Positions 8,987 to 16,811 of a stretch of DNA of 64,000 nt are shown here, piece by piece. This DNA comes from Nitrospira sp. Its GTDB lineage: Bacteria > Nitrospirota > Nitrospiria > Nitrospirales > Nitrospiraceae. A program made the position numbers and the translations under genes. The first letter of the stretch is position 1. Each line of letters starts with the position of its first letter. Below the pieces are notes generated by a model that ran no database searches, had not been told where the DNA came from, and saw only the letters and a list, made by a program, of their open reading frames with translations. The stretch is taken from positions 62,001-126,000 of the forward strand of contig CP126122.1 in assembly GCA_030123565.1 (NCBI GenBank), written 5' to 3'.

Positions 8987-9280
8987 TCAGATGGTTGTGG
9001 CATCGATGGTGTCATACTCTGTATGCGTACCAATGAAACGGATATAGACAACTCGATAGGGATAGTTGATCTTCACGATTAAGCGGTACTGGTTTCCCGC
9101 GATGTTGAACACCACTCGATTATCTTGAAGCAGGCTGACCGAACGAAACCGGCCTTTGACTGCCGACGGGCTTTCCCAATCTCCTCGCGCCACCTCTTGA
9201 TGCCAGGCTTCCAAAGGACCTTTGGCCCTTGGATGTCGTTTCCAGAACGAGCGCAGGGTCCGTTTGGCGATGATGCGCAC
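8987..9280 (-). CDS. higB: HigB-type toxin (mRNA interferase family)
   Basis: 97 aa with the standard HigB N-terminus (MRIIAKRTLRSFWKRHP) and the RelE-like core GRFRSVSLLQDNRVVFNIAGN plus YRVVYIRFIGTHTEYDTID, whose last segment (FIGTHTEYD) is a family signature. HigB toxins cleave mRNA, usually on the ribosome. The start codon is GTG at 9280; it is kept because the family begins with MRIIAK. No Shine-Dalgarno site is obvious, and the predicted -10 box ends only 5 bases upstream, so the transcript may be nearly leaderless. It is transcribed ahead of higA from the promoter at 9286-9314. Confidence 0.92.
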   Translation of the reverse strand: MRIIAKRTLRSFWKRHPRAKGPLEAWHQEVARGDWESPSAVKGRFRSVSLLQDNRVVFNIAGNQYRLIVKINYPYRVVYIRFIGTHTEYDTIDATTI

Positions 9281-9285
9281 GAGCT

Positions 9286-9314
9286 ACTGTACCATGGTCC
9301 CAATATGGGAGCAA
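9286..9314 (-). promoter_or_regulatory. higBA promoter with overlapping palindromic operators
   Basis: On the minus strand TTGCTC and TACAGT are separated by 17 bases just before the higB start. Two palindromes fill the spacer: ACCATGGT (9291-9298) and TCCCA-ATA-TGGGA (9298-9310). This is the expected arrangement for repression by a HigA-type antitoxin. The site sits between the toxin start and the stop of the regulator gene at 9318. Confidence 0.55.
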
Positions 9315-9317
9315 TGT

Positions 9318-12074
9318 CTAATGGAGCAGGCGTGAACTTTGTGTCGTATCGAGCGAGGCTGATCCGCCCTGTCCAAAATGTTTCCGCACCAGCGCCTCGA
9401 CCGATTTGAAATGCCGCTCCGGGAGGTTCTTGAAGCGCCGTTTACAATCGAGCAGGGCGTCGTCCACGGTGGCGAAGGGTCGGATGGTCTCCATGAGGTG
9501 GCCATGGTAGTCCATGAGTTTCAACTCGACCGTGCGCAACAGTGATGGGTCTCCCGCCAGGGCCGAAGCGGCCTTCGTCTGGTCTCCCCCCGATTCCACG
9601 AGCGCTTGAAAGCAGAGGCCCTTCAGCCGTTGCGTGACCGTGCTGCGGTCCCACCCCAAAGCCTTGGCCGTCGCCTGCATGTCGAAACGTTGTTGCCGCA
9701 GGTGGTTCAATACCGCGACATCGCCGGCCGGGTCCGGCAGGAGCGGTTCCGCTCTCGTCGATGCAACGGCAGGAACCGGCCTGCTCGAGAGGCGGAGGTC
9801 GGCGGCCATGATGATCGGTCCTTCACGGAGTGCGACCGCCTGTTCAAGGCAGTGGCGGAGTTCCCTCACATTTCCCTTCCACGGCTGCTGCATGAGCGTG
9901 GCCAGCGCTTCTTCCGAGATCTGCACCTTTTCTTGATGGGCCTGCTTCGCGGCCTCCTGCAAACAGGCCTCTGCGAGCTGCGGGATGTCGTCGGGACGAT
10001 CCCGCAGCGGCGGCAGGTGCAGGACGAGGCCCTTCAATCGAAAATACAGGTCTTCACGGAACCAGCCTTCCGAGACACCGCGTTGCAGGTCTTTGTTGGT
10101 GGCGGCCACGATCCGGACATCGACCGTGGTGGGATTGGTGGCGCCGACAGGGTAGAACGTCCGGTCCTGCAGCACACGCAACAGCTTGCTTTGATGGTCG
10201 AGACGCAGATCGCCGATCTCGTCCAGAAAGATCGTCCCATGATGGGCCAACTCGAAATACCCTTTCCGATCGGTGAACGCACCGGTGAAGCTGCCGCGGA
10301 CATGGCCGAACAGTTCACTCTCGAAGAGCTCCGGGGAGATGGCCGCCATGTTCACCGCGACGAAGGGCTTGGCCGCTCTCGGACTCAGGCGATGCACCGC
10401 GCGCGCAAACAGCTCCTTGCCCGTTCCCGGCTCGCCGGTGATCAACACCGTCACGGTGGAGCCTGCGCCTTTCTTGAGATCACGAAACATCGCCAGAAGG
10501 GAGGAGCTTCCGGTGATGATGCCCAGTTGTTCACATTCTCGACGGAGCGCCTCCTGTTCGACATTCCCGAGCGGTGCGGACCTGATCGTCGCGGTCCGCA
10601 TGTTGTCGAGCTGTCGTTCGAGTTCATCCATCCGTCGGCGCGTGGCTGCCTCTTGTGCCTGCGCCTCGGCGATTTGCTGTTGCAGGTCGGAAGCGAGCCT
10701 GGTCGATGCTGCTTCTTTGGAGGCCGAGTGGGAGATGCTGGCGCGGGCGGACTCCAAATCTTCTTCCAAGGTTTCCACGGCGGTTTCCCGGTACACGAGG
10801 GCTTCGCGGACCGCCACGAGGTCTTGCTGGATCTGCAACATGTCTTGTTCGAGCAGAGCGATTCGCCTGACGGCGACAACCTGTCCGAGCAGGCCTGTCG
10901 CAATCAGAACGATCACAGCGGCGGTCATGGGGATGATGAACGGCAGCACCCAATGGGCCGTGACAAGCAGGACCCAGCCTGAGGCGAGGTACAGCAGGAG
11001 GCTTCCCGTTCCCAGCAGCAGCCCCTTCCAATCCGCCCATCGGAGCACCATCCATGCCACCCAGAGACAGAGGGCGAAGGTCACGGCCAGGCGCTGAAGC
11101 GGGGAGAGGTCTCTGATCCAATCTTGTGCGAGCAGGGTCTGGAGCAGATGCATCTGCAGGAACAGATCCGACGCCTCATCGCCGGACGGGAGGGTTCTCT
11201 CCGGCTGGGGACCTGGCTGGGTGAGCAGCATCACCACTTTCCCCTTGACCAGATCGTTCAGTCTGTCGTCGTCTTTCTGATCGATCACACGAGAGAGTTC
11301 CAGAAACGTCGTCGTCGAGAAAGCCCTAGGCAGGTGAGAGTCGGTGAAGTTGATCAGCAGCCGGCCCTTGTGGTCGAGCGGGATGGTCAGGTCGGCGGTT
11401 TCTCCGTCAGGCAGGCGCGCGTTTCGCAGCGTCACGCGTCCGGATCGGCGTTCCACTCGATCGAGCGGGATGTGCCGGAAGGCGACGGCGAGGGTGAAAC
11501 CCAGGGAGGGGAGTTCACCCGATCCGCTGTCGTGGTAGAGAACAGCGCGGCGTACGATACGGTCGCCGTCGAGCGTCGGTTGAATCGCGCTCCTGCCGGA
11601 TATGAGAGTGTTCGAGGGGGGAACCGGCACAGTGGGTTGTTGTTCGAGAGCGGCCGGCAAGAATGCGGGATAGGCCACGGTTCCGGCCGACTTCACCGCT
11701 TCCATCAGCAGCGCGTCACTGACTGCGCCGCCCAGGTTGGGCGGACTCGGCAGGTCGAGGGGAATGTCGATCCCCAGGGTCGCGGTCCCTGCGTCATGCA
11801 GCGCTGTGATCAGCTGCGCCGGGATACGGCGGTCCCAAGGACCGGTTCCGAACTGTTGCTCGCTGTCGCGATCTCTGACGACGAGGAGGAGGTCCGGATG
11901 GGGAGCAGGCTGGTGGCGGAGCCGTACCCAGCTGTCATAGGGAGCCCATTCGAGAGCCGTATAGGTGCCGGGGGCTGGTGACCAGAGCAACTCCGCAAGC
12001 AGGGTGGCGACGACGGCCATGACCAGGGCTTGCAGCCAGACATTCCTGACGAACAAGCGAACGGCGATAGGCAT
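9318..12074 (-). CDS. CHASE2-domain sigma-54-dependent transcriptional regulator, membrane bound
   Basis: 918 aa. One N-terminal membrane helix, a periplasmic CHASE2 sensor domain (about 35-330), then three membrane helices (about 335-410), a coiled coil (about 410-500), a sigma-54-interacting AAA+ domain and a Fis-type HTH near the C-terminus. The AAA+ domain shows Walker A GEPGTGKE, Walker B GTIFLDEIGD and an arginine finger region. The sigma-54 contact loop reads GSFTGA rather than the usual GAFTGA. Fusing the receptor, membrane anchor and sigma-54 activator in one chain means the DNA-binding part must act at the membrane or be released. A conserved helical tail follows the HTH, and its last 85 bp recur at 8476. 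The start lies 12 bases after the stop of the TPR gene, suggesting one operon. Confidence 0.88.
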   Translation of the reverse strand: MPIAVRLFVRNVWLQALVMAVVATLLAELLWSPAPGTYTALEWAPYDSWVRLRHQPAPHPDLLLVVRDRDSEQQFGTGPWDRRIPAQLITALHDAGTATLGIDIPLDLPSPPNLGGAVSDALLMEAVKSAGTVAYPAFLPAALEQQPTVPVPPSNTLISGRSAIQPTLDGDRIVRRAVLYHDSGSGELPSLGFTLAVAFRHIPLDRVERRSGRVTLRNARLPDGETADLTIPLDHKGRLLINFTDSHLPRAFSTTTFLELSRVIDQKDDDRLNDLVKGKVVMLLTQPGPQPERTLPSGDEASDLFLQMHLLQTLLAQDWIRDLSPLQRLAVTFALCLWVAWMVLRWADWKGLLLGTGSLLLYLASGWVLLVTAHWVLPFIIPMTAAVIVLIATGLLGQVVAVRRIALLEQDMLQIQQDLVAVREALVYRETAVETLEEDLESARASISHSASKEAASTRLASDLQQQIAEAQAQEAATRRRMDELERQLDNMRTATIRSAPLGNVEQEALRRECEQLGIITGSSSLLAMFRDLKKGAGSTVTVLITGEPGTGKELFARAVHRLSPRAAKPFVAVNMAAISPELFESELFGHVRGSFTGAFTDRKGYFELAHHGTIFLDEIGDLRLDHQSKLLRVLQDRTFYPVGATNPTTVDVRIVAATNKDLQRGVSEGWFREDLYFRLKGLVLHLPPLRDRPDDIPQLAEACLQEAAKQAHQEKVQISEEALATLMQQPWKGNVRELRHCLEQAVALREGPIIMAADLRLSSRPVPAVASTRAEPLLPDPAGDVAVLNHLRQQRFDMQATAKALGWDRSTVTQRLKGLCFQALVESGGDQTKAASALAGDPSLLRTVELKLMDYHGHLMETIRPFATVDDALLDCKRRFKNLPERHFKSVEALVRKHFGQGGSASLDTTQSSRLLH
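9374..9458 (-). repeat. Intact copy of the 85-bp direct repeat flanking higBA
   Basis: Lies within the 3' end of the CHASE2 regulator gene and encodes part of its helical tail. It matches 8476-8560 in the same orientation with about eight mismatches. The sequence between the two copies (8561-9373, 813 bp) holds only higB, higA and their promoter. Confidence 0.85.
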
Positions 12075-12085
12075 GGGTGCGGCGC

Positions 12086-13453
12086 TTACGGTTTGGGAGG
12101 CTCGGATGCGACCTCGTCGAGAATCTGTTTGACCTCGTCACGCGGTAATCCCTTCAAATAACCCTTCGCCCTTGCGAGGTCCGGTGCCAGACCGAGCCCC
12201 TTGGCATAGATGCGGGCCAGCGCCGTGCGGGAGTGTACGGCTCCATCGGCAGCCGTGGACTCCAGATAACTCATGATCCATTGACCATGGGGAGGAAGTT
12301 GACCGTCGAGTCCCTGTTCATACAGTTGGACGAGCGCTGCATGGGAGGTTTCGTTCAAGGCGTAGGCCTCTCGTAAGAGCACGGGCAGGGCTTCGGCCGT
12401 GCGTCCCTGCTTCAGCAAGGTGGTGCCGACGGTCTCCGTGGTTTGGCCCCGGTCGAGATCCGGGAAGTCCAGCCAGAGTTGATCGCAATACTCCTTGAAG
12501 GCCTCCGCCGCCGCCTTGGACTGTTTCGTCTGCAGGTTGCCCTTGACGACCGCCAGCCGCCTCAGTTGCGTCAATGCCTGCGCCGCTTCCGGCAAGCCCT
12601 GTTCGAAGGCGCGCGACCACCAGGTGACGGCCATCACCTGGCTCTTCTCCACGCCCTGTCCCGAGCGATAGGCGTTGCCGAGAAAATATTGGGCCTTGGC
12701 CAGGCCTGCCAGCGCCGCTATTTCAAGTTCCTGCGCCGCTTCCTTTTCTTTTGCCGCGACCTTGAAGACCAGGCCCAGGCGATAATGGGCTTCGGCAAAG
12801 TCCGGCTTCAACCGCAGCGCTTCCTGATAGGCCTTGATGGCCTGCTGCACATTGCCGCGGGTGTAGTGAATCGTGCCCATACTGTAGTGGGCTTGTACCA
12901 GGGTCGGGTCCAGACGGACGGCCTCTTGCAACTCTGTCATGGCGGCGCGCCAATCCTGTTTGGCCATGAGGGCGGTGCCGAGATCCATATGCGCCTGCGC
13001 GACGGTGGGATGAAACCGCAGGGCGGTCCGGTATTCGTCGATCGCTCCATCGGTATCGCCCAGTTGAAACAGGGTCCTGCCCAACGTGAGGCGCGGTTCC
13101 TGCGCGTCCGGTTCGACGTGCAGGGCTTGTCGCGCCTGGGTGAGGGTGTCCAATAGGCTGAGCGGCGCCGGCGGCGGTTGCGGTGGAGCGGAAGGCTCGA
13201 TGGGAAGCGGTTCCTCTCGAACGGCTTCCGGTACGGCTGCGGCCGGTGCCGGAGGCGGTGAAGGTGGTGCTGGAGACTGTGGCGGCGGTGGTGGTGAAGC
13301 AGGTGGCTCAGCAGCGGGCGGTGCCTCTTGCACGGCTTCCGGTGCCGGGCTTGTGGCCGGATCTTCTTGCGCGCCGGCTTGTGAAGGGTGGAAGAGCACT
13401 GCCGCAGTCATGGTCAGAAGCCACCCTGCTGCGGTGGCGCGTTGCAAGAACAT
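12086..13453 (-). CDS. TPR and Sel1-like repeat protein, secreted
   Basis: 455 aa. A signal peptide (GWLLTMTAAVLFHPSQAGA) is followed by a Pro/Ala-rich linker to about residue 100, then at least three TPRs (about 100-235, for example VAQAHMDLGTALMAKQDWRAA and VQAHYSMGTIHYTRGNVQQA) and a region of Sel1-like repeats (AQYFLGNAYRSGQGVEKSQV, ARIYAKGLGLAPDLARAKGY). Such repeats scaffold protein complexes in the periplasm. It is directly upstream of and on the same strand as the CHASE2/sigma-54 regulator, so it may feed into that sensor. The Pro-rich linker would let it span the periplasm. Function is otherwise unknown. Confidence 0.82.
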   Translation of the reverse strand: MFLQRATAAGWLLTMTAAVLFHPSQAGAQEDPATSPAPEAVQEAPPAAEPPASPPPPPQSPAPPSPPPAPAAAVPEAVREEPLPIEPSAPPQPPPAPLSLLDTLTQARQALHVEPDAQEPRLTLGRTLFQLGDTDGAIDEYRTALRFHPTVAQAHMDLGTALMAKQDWRAAMTELQEAVRLDPTLVQAHYSMGTIHYTRGNVQQAIKAYQEALRLKPDFAEAHYRLGLVFKVAAKEKEAAQELEIAALAGLAKAQYFLGNAYRSGQGVEKSQVMAVTWWSRAFEQGLPEAAQALTQLRRLAVVKGNLQTKQSKAAAEAFKEYCDQLWLDFPDLDRGQTTETVGTTLLKQGRTAEALPVLLREAYALNETSHAALVQLYEQGLDGQLPPHGQWIMSYLESTAADGAVHSRTALARIYAKGLGLAPDLARAKGYLKGLPRDEVKQILDEVASEPPKP

Positions 13454-13607
13454 CGGTACCGCCGGACCTCCATGTAAAAAGATCTCCTTATATACACACA
13501 GACGGAGAAGAAATTCTATGGGATCTGATGTGGAGAACGAGTGCCGAGTTCGACCGGTGCTGTGGAGTGCCGAATGCTATGGCTTCCCGCTCGGATCGTC
13601 GGCGCGC

Positions 13608-14273
13608 TCAGGTGGTGAATAGGACAAGGGCCAATACAACCGCGACGAGCAGCCCCAAGAGGCCCAGGATCAGGTATCGCCACCAGGACAGTTGGTCGTG
13701 GACCAACATGAACCCCAGGCTCACGCCTTCCGCCAGGAGCCAATTGCGGAATTCCTGAGGCGCGACGTGAGTGAGTCCCCGTTCGGTGCAGGAAGCGATG
13801 AATCGATCGACGACGACACCCTTGAGCGTGGAGCGGAGCAGTCTTTCCAACCAGCGAGGGAGGCGGAGGCGGCGGCCGGTTTGGGTGACGAATTGATCTA
13901 AGACCCTTTCGTACTCTTGCCGGATCGTGTGAATCGCCCGTCCTGGCTGTTCTGCAGCCCTTCCTATATTGGGTAAGGTATGGAGCCACTCACGAAGCGT
14001 GAGTTCCAATCGTTCCACCGTCCGTTGGGCCGCGTCCAATACGCCCGCCGTGGTTCCGCCGATCACCGCGATGACGACATACAGGGCCGTGAGGGACCAG
14101 CCTCCGATGGTAGCCCAGATCCCATGGCCGGAGACGGAGGTGCTGTACAGGGCCGCGGCTCCTCCGACGACCGTGACCGCCACGGCGACATGCAGCGGGA
14201 GGGACCGGATCAGGGTACGGATGAAGGTGCGAGGGACCGTCGCGTCCGACGGCTGCTGGTTCGAAGGGTTCAC
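13608..14273 (-). CDS. Hypothetical membrane protein
   Basis: 221 aa, not recognised. Two helices near the N-terminus (LPLHVAVAVTVVGGAAALY and TALYVVIAVIGGTTAGVLDA), a long charged, probably helical middle segment (about 80-190) and a C-terminal helix (WRYLILGLLGLLVAVVLALV) are visible. No catalytic motif stands out. It is followed after 12 bases by the end of the HIT gene on the same strand, so it is the last gene of a three-gene run (periplasmic protein, HIT protein, this protein). A role in the envelope is all that can be said. Confidence 0.7.
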   Translation of the reverse strand: MNPSNQQPSDATVPRTFIRTLIRSLPLHVAVAVTVVGGAAALYSTSVSGHGIWATIGGWSLTALYVVIAVIGGTTAGVLDAAQRTVERLELTLREWLHTLPNIGRAAEQPGRAIHTIRQEYERVLDQFVTQTGRRLRLPRWLERLLRSTLKGVVVDRFIASCTERGLTHVAPQEFRNWLLAEGVSLGFMLVHDQLSWWRYLILGLLGLLVAVVLALVLFTT

Positions 14274-14285
14274 GAGGAGACGCGC

Positions 14286-14735
14286 TCAGGGGCTCTGTTG
14301 CCGGTGGCTCATGTGGGTCGGCCAGACTTTCCGGAGCCGTTCGATCATGGACGCAAGCGCGTCGGGCCCGAGCTTGGCCGGTGCATGGGGGACCTTCCAC
14401 ACCGGTTCGAGCGGTGCCGGGTCTTGAGGAAGGCGCGGAATCACGTGCCAATGGATATGGGGGAGCTGATTGCCGAGCAATTCGTAGTTGATCTTCACCG
14501 CGCGGCACTCTCCTGCGAGGACTTCCGCCGCTGCGGAGACTTCTTCGATGAGGGTGCTGCGTTCGTCGCGCGAGAGGTGAAAGAGTTCGACGGCATGGCG
14601 TTTCAGCACCAACACCGTCCAACCGGGGAAGAATTGATCCTCGTGGAGATAGGCTCTCGTGAGTCCGCAGTCGGCGATGAAATGGTCCGGAGCGGGCCAG
14701 TTGCCGTTACAGGCTTTGCAGGCGGGATCATTCAT
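14286..14735 (-). CDS. HIT-family (histidine triad) nucleotide-binding protein
   Basis: 149 aa. The histidine triad reads LPHIHWHVIPR, matching H-phi-H-phi-H, and CKACNG near the N-terminus could bind zinc with later residues. HIT proteins hydrolyse or transfer nucleotidyl groups from dinucleotides or AMP-amines. Its start overlaps the stop of the upstream gene by 4 bp (ATGA), indicating translational coupling. A second, unrelated HIT gene lies at 51722. The subfamily resembles diadenosine tetraphosphate hydrolase-like HIT proteins, but the substrate cannot be assigned from sequence alone. Confidence 0.88.
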   Translation of the reverse strand: MNDPACKACNGNWPAPDHFIADCGLTRAYLHEDQFFPGWTVLVLKRHAVELFHLSRDERSTLIEEVSAAAEVLAGECRAVKINYELLGNQLPHIHWHVIPRLPQDPAPLEPVWKVPHAPAKLGPDALASMIERLRKVWPTHMSHRQQSP

Positions 14736-15352
14736 GGTTGGCTGAGGGCACGGCCTTCTTCGGGAGTGATCACACCCTTCTTGATCAGCAGTTGGATGAG
14801 TTTGTCCGTAGAGGTTTTGCTCGGGGGTGGCGCGGCGGCCGTCGCCGCGTTTTTCTGCTTGGGTGGTTCGCGCTTCACCCCCATCACACGAAAGGACGGG
14901 GTGAAGACGGCGACATAATCACGATTGCGGATGCGAACCGTCGCCGGGAGGCTCTCAGTATGCGGCGTGAGGTCGGGGCCTGCTCCCAGCGGAACGCGAA
15001 AGAAGGGCTTCCCGTCCTCCGTCATGCCGTCCTGGCCGAGGATCTCCATCCTGCTCAACAGGGGTTCGTTCGTCAGGTTCTCATGGTCCTCTCCGGCGAT
15101 ATTGGTAATGCGGTCCAGCACGATGATCAGGGAGTCGGCCACAAAGAGGTCGGCGGAATTGTTGCGGACCGACACATCGTACCGGTATTCACTCGAAAAA
15201 TTATCCCTGGCCCGCAAGGTGACGACCGCGGCGGCTTTGCCGCTCAAATCGGCCAGTTGATCCGCGGCGGCGACAGGGAGGGGCGCGTAGGTTTCCGCCA
15301 GCAAGGCACAGGCGCATCCCACCAAGACCTGTATGGATCGCGTCATCCCCAT
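14732..15352 (-). CDS. Putative periplasmic protein of unknown function
   Basis: 206 aa, not recognised by name. An N-terminal signal sequence (IQVLVGCACALLAETYAPLPVAAA) is followed by a beta-rich domain (about 35-155) with repeated strand-like segments such as VTLRARDNFSSEYRYDVSVR and VRIRNRDYVAVFTPSFRV. A Lys/Ala/Pro linker leads to a helical C-terminus (KLIQLLIKKGVITPEEGRAL) resembling the short SHOCT-like helix often seen at protein ends. It is first in a coupled run with the HIT gene. The middle domain may be a beta sandwich that senses or carries a ligand. Nothing more can be supported. Confidence 0.7.
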   Translation of the reverse strand: MGMTRSIQVLVGCACALLAETYAPLPVAAADQLADLSGKAAAVVTLRARDNFSSEYRYDVSVRNNSADLFVADSLIIVLDRITNIAGEDHENLTNEPLLSRMEILGQDGMTEDGKPFFRVPLGAGPDLTPHTESLPATVRIRNRDYVAVFTPSFRVMGVKREPPKQKNAATAAAPPPSKTSTDKLIQLLIKKGVITPEEGRALSQP

Positions 15353-15442
15353 GGCTCCCTCCTCGTGGTCGATCTTGACTCATCTCAGAATAACAAAGCC
15401 CCGGCGTCAGTGCGAGGAAATCCTCTCCGTGCCTGGCGCTGC

Positions 15443-15472
15443 TTGACACGTTCTTTTCACGAACGATATTCT
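15443..15472 (+). promoter_or_regulatory. Sigma-70-type promoter with spacer palindrome upstream of the HD-domain gene
   Basis: TTGACA and TATTCT are 18 bases apart, about 40 bases before the start at 15512. The spacer contains CGTTC-N7-GAACG, an inverted repeat placed where a repressor would block RNA polymerase. Confidence 0.6.
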
Positions 15473-15511
15473 GCCCCCCGGTAGACCATCGCGCCGGCTC
15501 CCCACATCTGC

Positions 15512-16384
15512 ATGTCGATTACACGTCGCCCGCATGTTCCCCTGCTTGTGCCTCGTGCGTTGGCCTCCAAGCTGCTGCAGCTCTACGACTATCCGGACCC
15601 CCGCCGCACCGGACGAGTCATCAGGGGTTACGATGGCCCCCATGCGCTGCGGACTGCCAGGATGTGTGCGGCGGTGGCGCAACGGCTGGGGCATCGGCCG
15701 AGTCGCCTGAAGCAGTATCAAATTGCCTGTATCCTGCATGATCTGGGCCGTGCCGGCCTTGATCGGCGACTCTTCGGCAAGATTTGGTCTTGGGCCCGCG
15801 CGCAAGGCCTCCCGACCAGGCCTCGTGAATGGAGGGCCATTCACCCCGAGACCCCATATGGACAGGAAACCGAGGCCTTTGTGACTCTCTACAAAGACGC
15901 ACTGGAAACGGCGGGAATCGTGATGGATCGCTGGGCTTGCGAACAGGTGGAAATGCGCCTGGGGTATGCACGCCGGTTGGCCAGGCGGCTACGTACGGTG
16001 AAACCGATGTTGCGTGATCTCGGCGTCACCTGGTCGTCCTGGATGGGCCGGATCATGTTGTATTACTACTACCCTGAGAAACTGGAAGGTACGCAGCCCT
16101 GGGTCCGAGAGCTGGCCGAAATCCTGGTGGCCTGCGAACAGTTCGAAGCCTATAGCAATCAGCGGCGGGGGCGTGACTATTATGTGCGGCGGCGTGAAGA
16201 CCTGTCGGAGGCCTTTGCCTATCTGGATGTGCTGCGAAGGGAAGGGATCGTGAGCCGCGCGGTCCTGCAGAGCTTGCGAAAACTGGCGGCGGAAGGCTGT
16301 TTCGATACGTTGTTGGAGCAGGCGAAGGGCCGTCCGCTGTCCAAGCGAGAGCGCGCGCTCTTACGCCGAGCCGGTCGGGAGTAA
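15512..16384 (+). CDS. HD-domain protein (putative phosphohydrolase)
   Basis: 290 aa. The HD metal site is visible: His44 in DGPHALRTARM, His76-Asp77 in CILHDLGRAG, and a plausible third part further on (HPETPYGQET). The spacing and the long C-terminal helical region look like HD-GYP relatives, but no GYP motif is present. HD enzymes hydrolyse phosphoesters, often of nucleotides. The gene begins a plus-strand run with yjbQ 4 bases after its stop, then the HtrA-like protease, driven by the promoter at 15443. Substrate unknown. Confidence 0.8.
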   Translation: MSITRRPHVPLLVPRALASKLLQLYDYPDPRRTGRVIRGYDGPHALRTARMCAAVAQRLGHRPSRLKQYQIACILHDLGRAGLDRRLFGKIWSWARAQGLPTRPREWRAIHPETPYGQETEAFVTLYKDALETAGIVMDRWACEQVEMRLGYARRLARRLRTVKPMLRDLGVTWSSWMGRIMLYYYYPEKLEGTQPWVRELAEILVACEQFEAYSNQRRGRDYYVRRREDLSEAFAYLDVLRREGIVSRAVLQSLRKLAAEGCFDTLLEQAKGRPLSKRERALLRRAGRE

Positions 16385-16388
16385 GTCC

Positions 16389-16811
16389 ATGGCGGTCAAG
16401 AGTCGGTCGATTCGAGTGACCATGCGTGGCGATTGCCAGGTGGAGAATATCACCAGGCAGGTCCAGGAGGCGCTCGGTCAGACGCAGCTGCAAGCGGGGA
16501 TTTGCACGCTCTTCATCAAACACACGACCGCTTCCGTCTTGATCATCGAGGATGAGCCAGGCATCCGTGTCGATACCAAGACGCTGTGGGAGCGGCTGAT
16601 TCCCGCCGATCCCAATTGGCAACACAATGCCCGCAATCAAGGGGAAGACAACGGCCACAGTCACTTGCGGGGCCAACTGCAGGGCCAGTCGCTCACGATT
16701 CCGTTCAACGATGGAGTGATGACGCTGGGGACCTGGCAGCAGATCGTCGTGCTGGATTTCGATACGCGGGCACGAACCAGAGAACTCGTCCTACAGGTCA
16801 TCGGTGAATAG
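16389..16811 (+). CDS. yjbQ: YjbQ family protein (UPF0047, secondary thiamine-phosphate synthase)
   Basis: 140 aa, full length for the family. Signatures include LFIKHTTASVLIIEDEPG near residues 40-57 and NNGHSHLRGQLQGQSL-like spacing (here DNGHSHLRGQLQGQS) with conserved His residues that line the active pocket, then WQQIVVLDFD. Some members can replace thiamine-phosphate synthase in Escherichia coli when overproduced, hence the name; the physiological role is not settled. The gene is 4 bases after the HD gene and its end overlaps the next start. Confidence 0.9.
   Translation: MAVKSRSIRVTMRGDCQVENITRQVQEALGQTQLQAGICTLFIKHTTASVLIIEDEPGIRVDTKTLWERLIPADPNWQHNARNQGEDNGHSHLRGQLQGQSLTIPFNDGVMTLGTWQQIVVLDFDTRARTRELVLQVIGE

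Noticed and set aside
9606..10982. Long plus-strand ORF (458 aa) opposite the CHASE2/sigma-54 gene
   Set aside because: It mirrors a well supported minus-strand gene with clear motifs; composition is that of an antisense shadow in high-GC DNA and no ribosome site is present.
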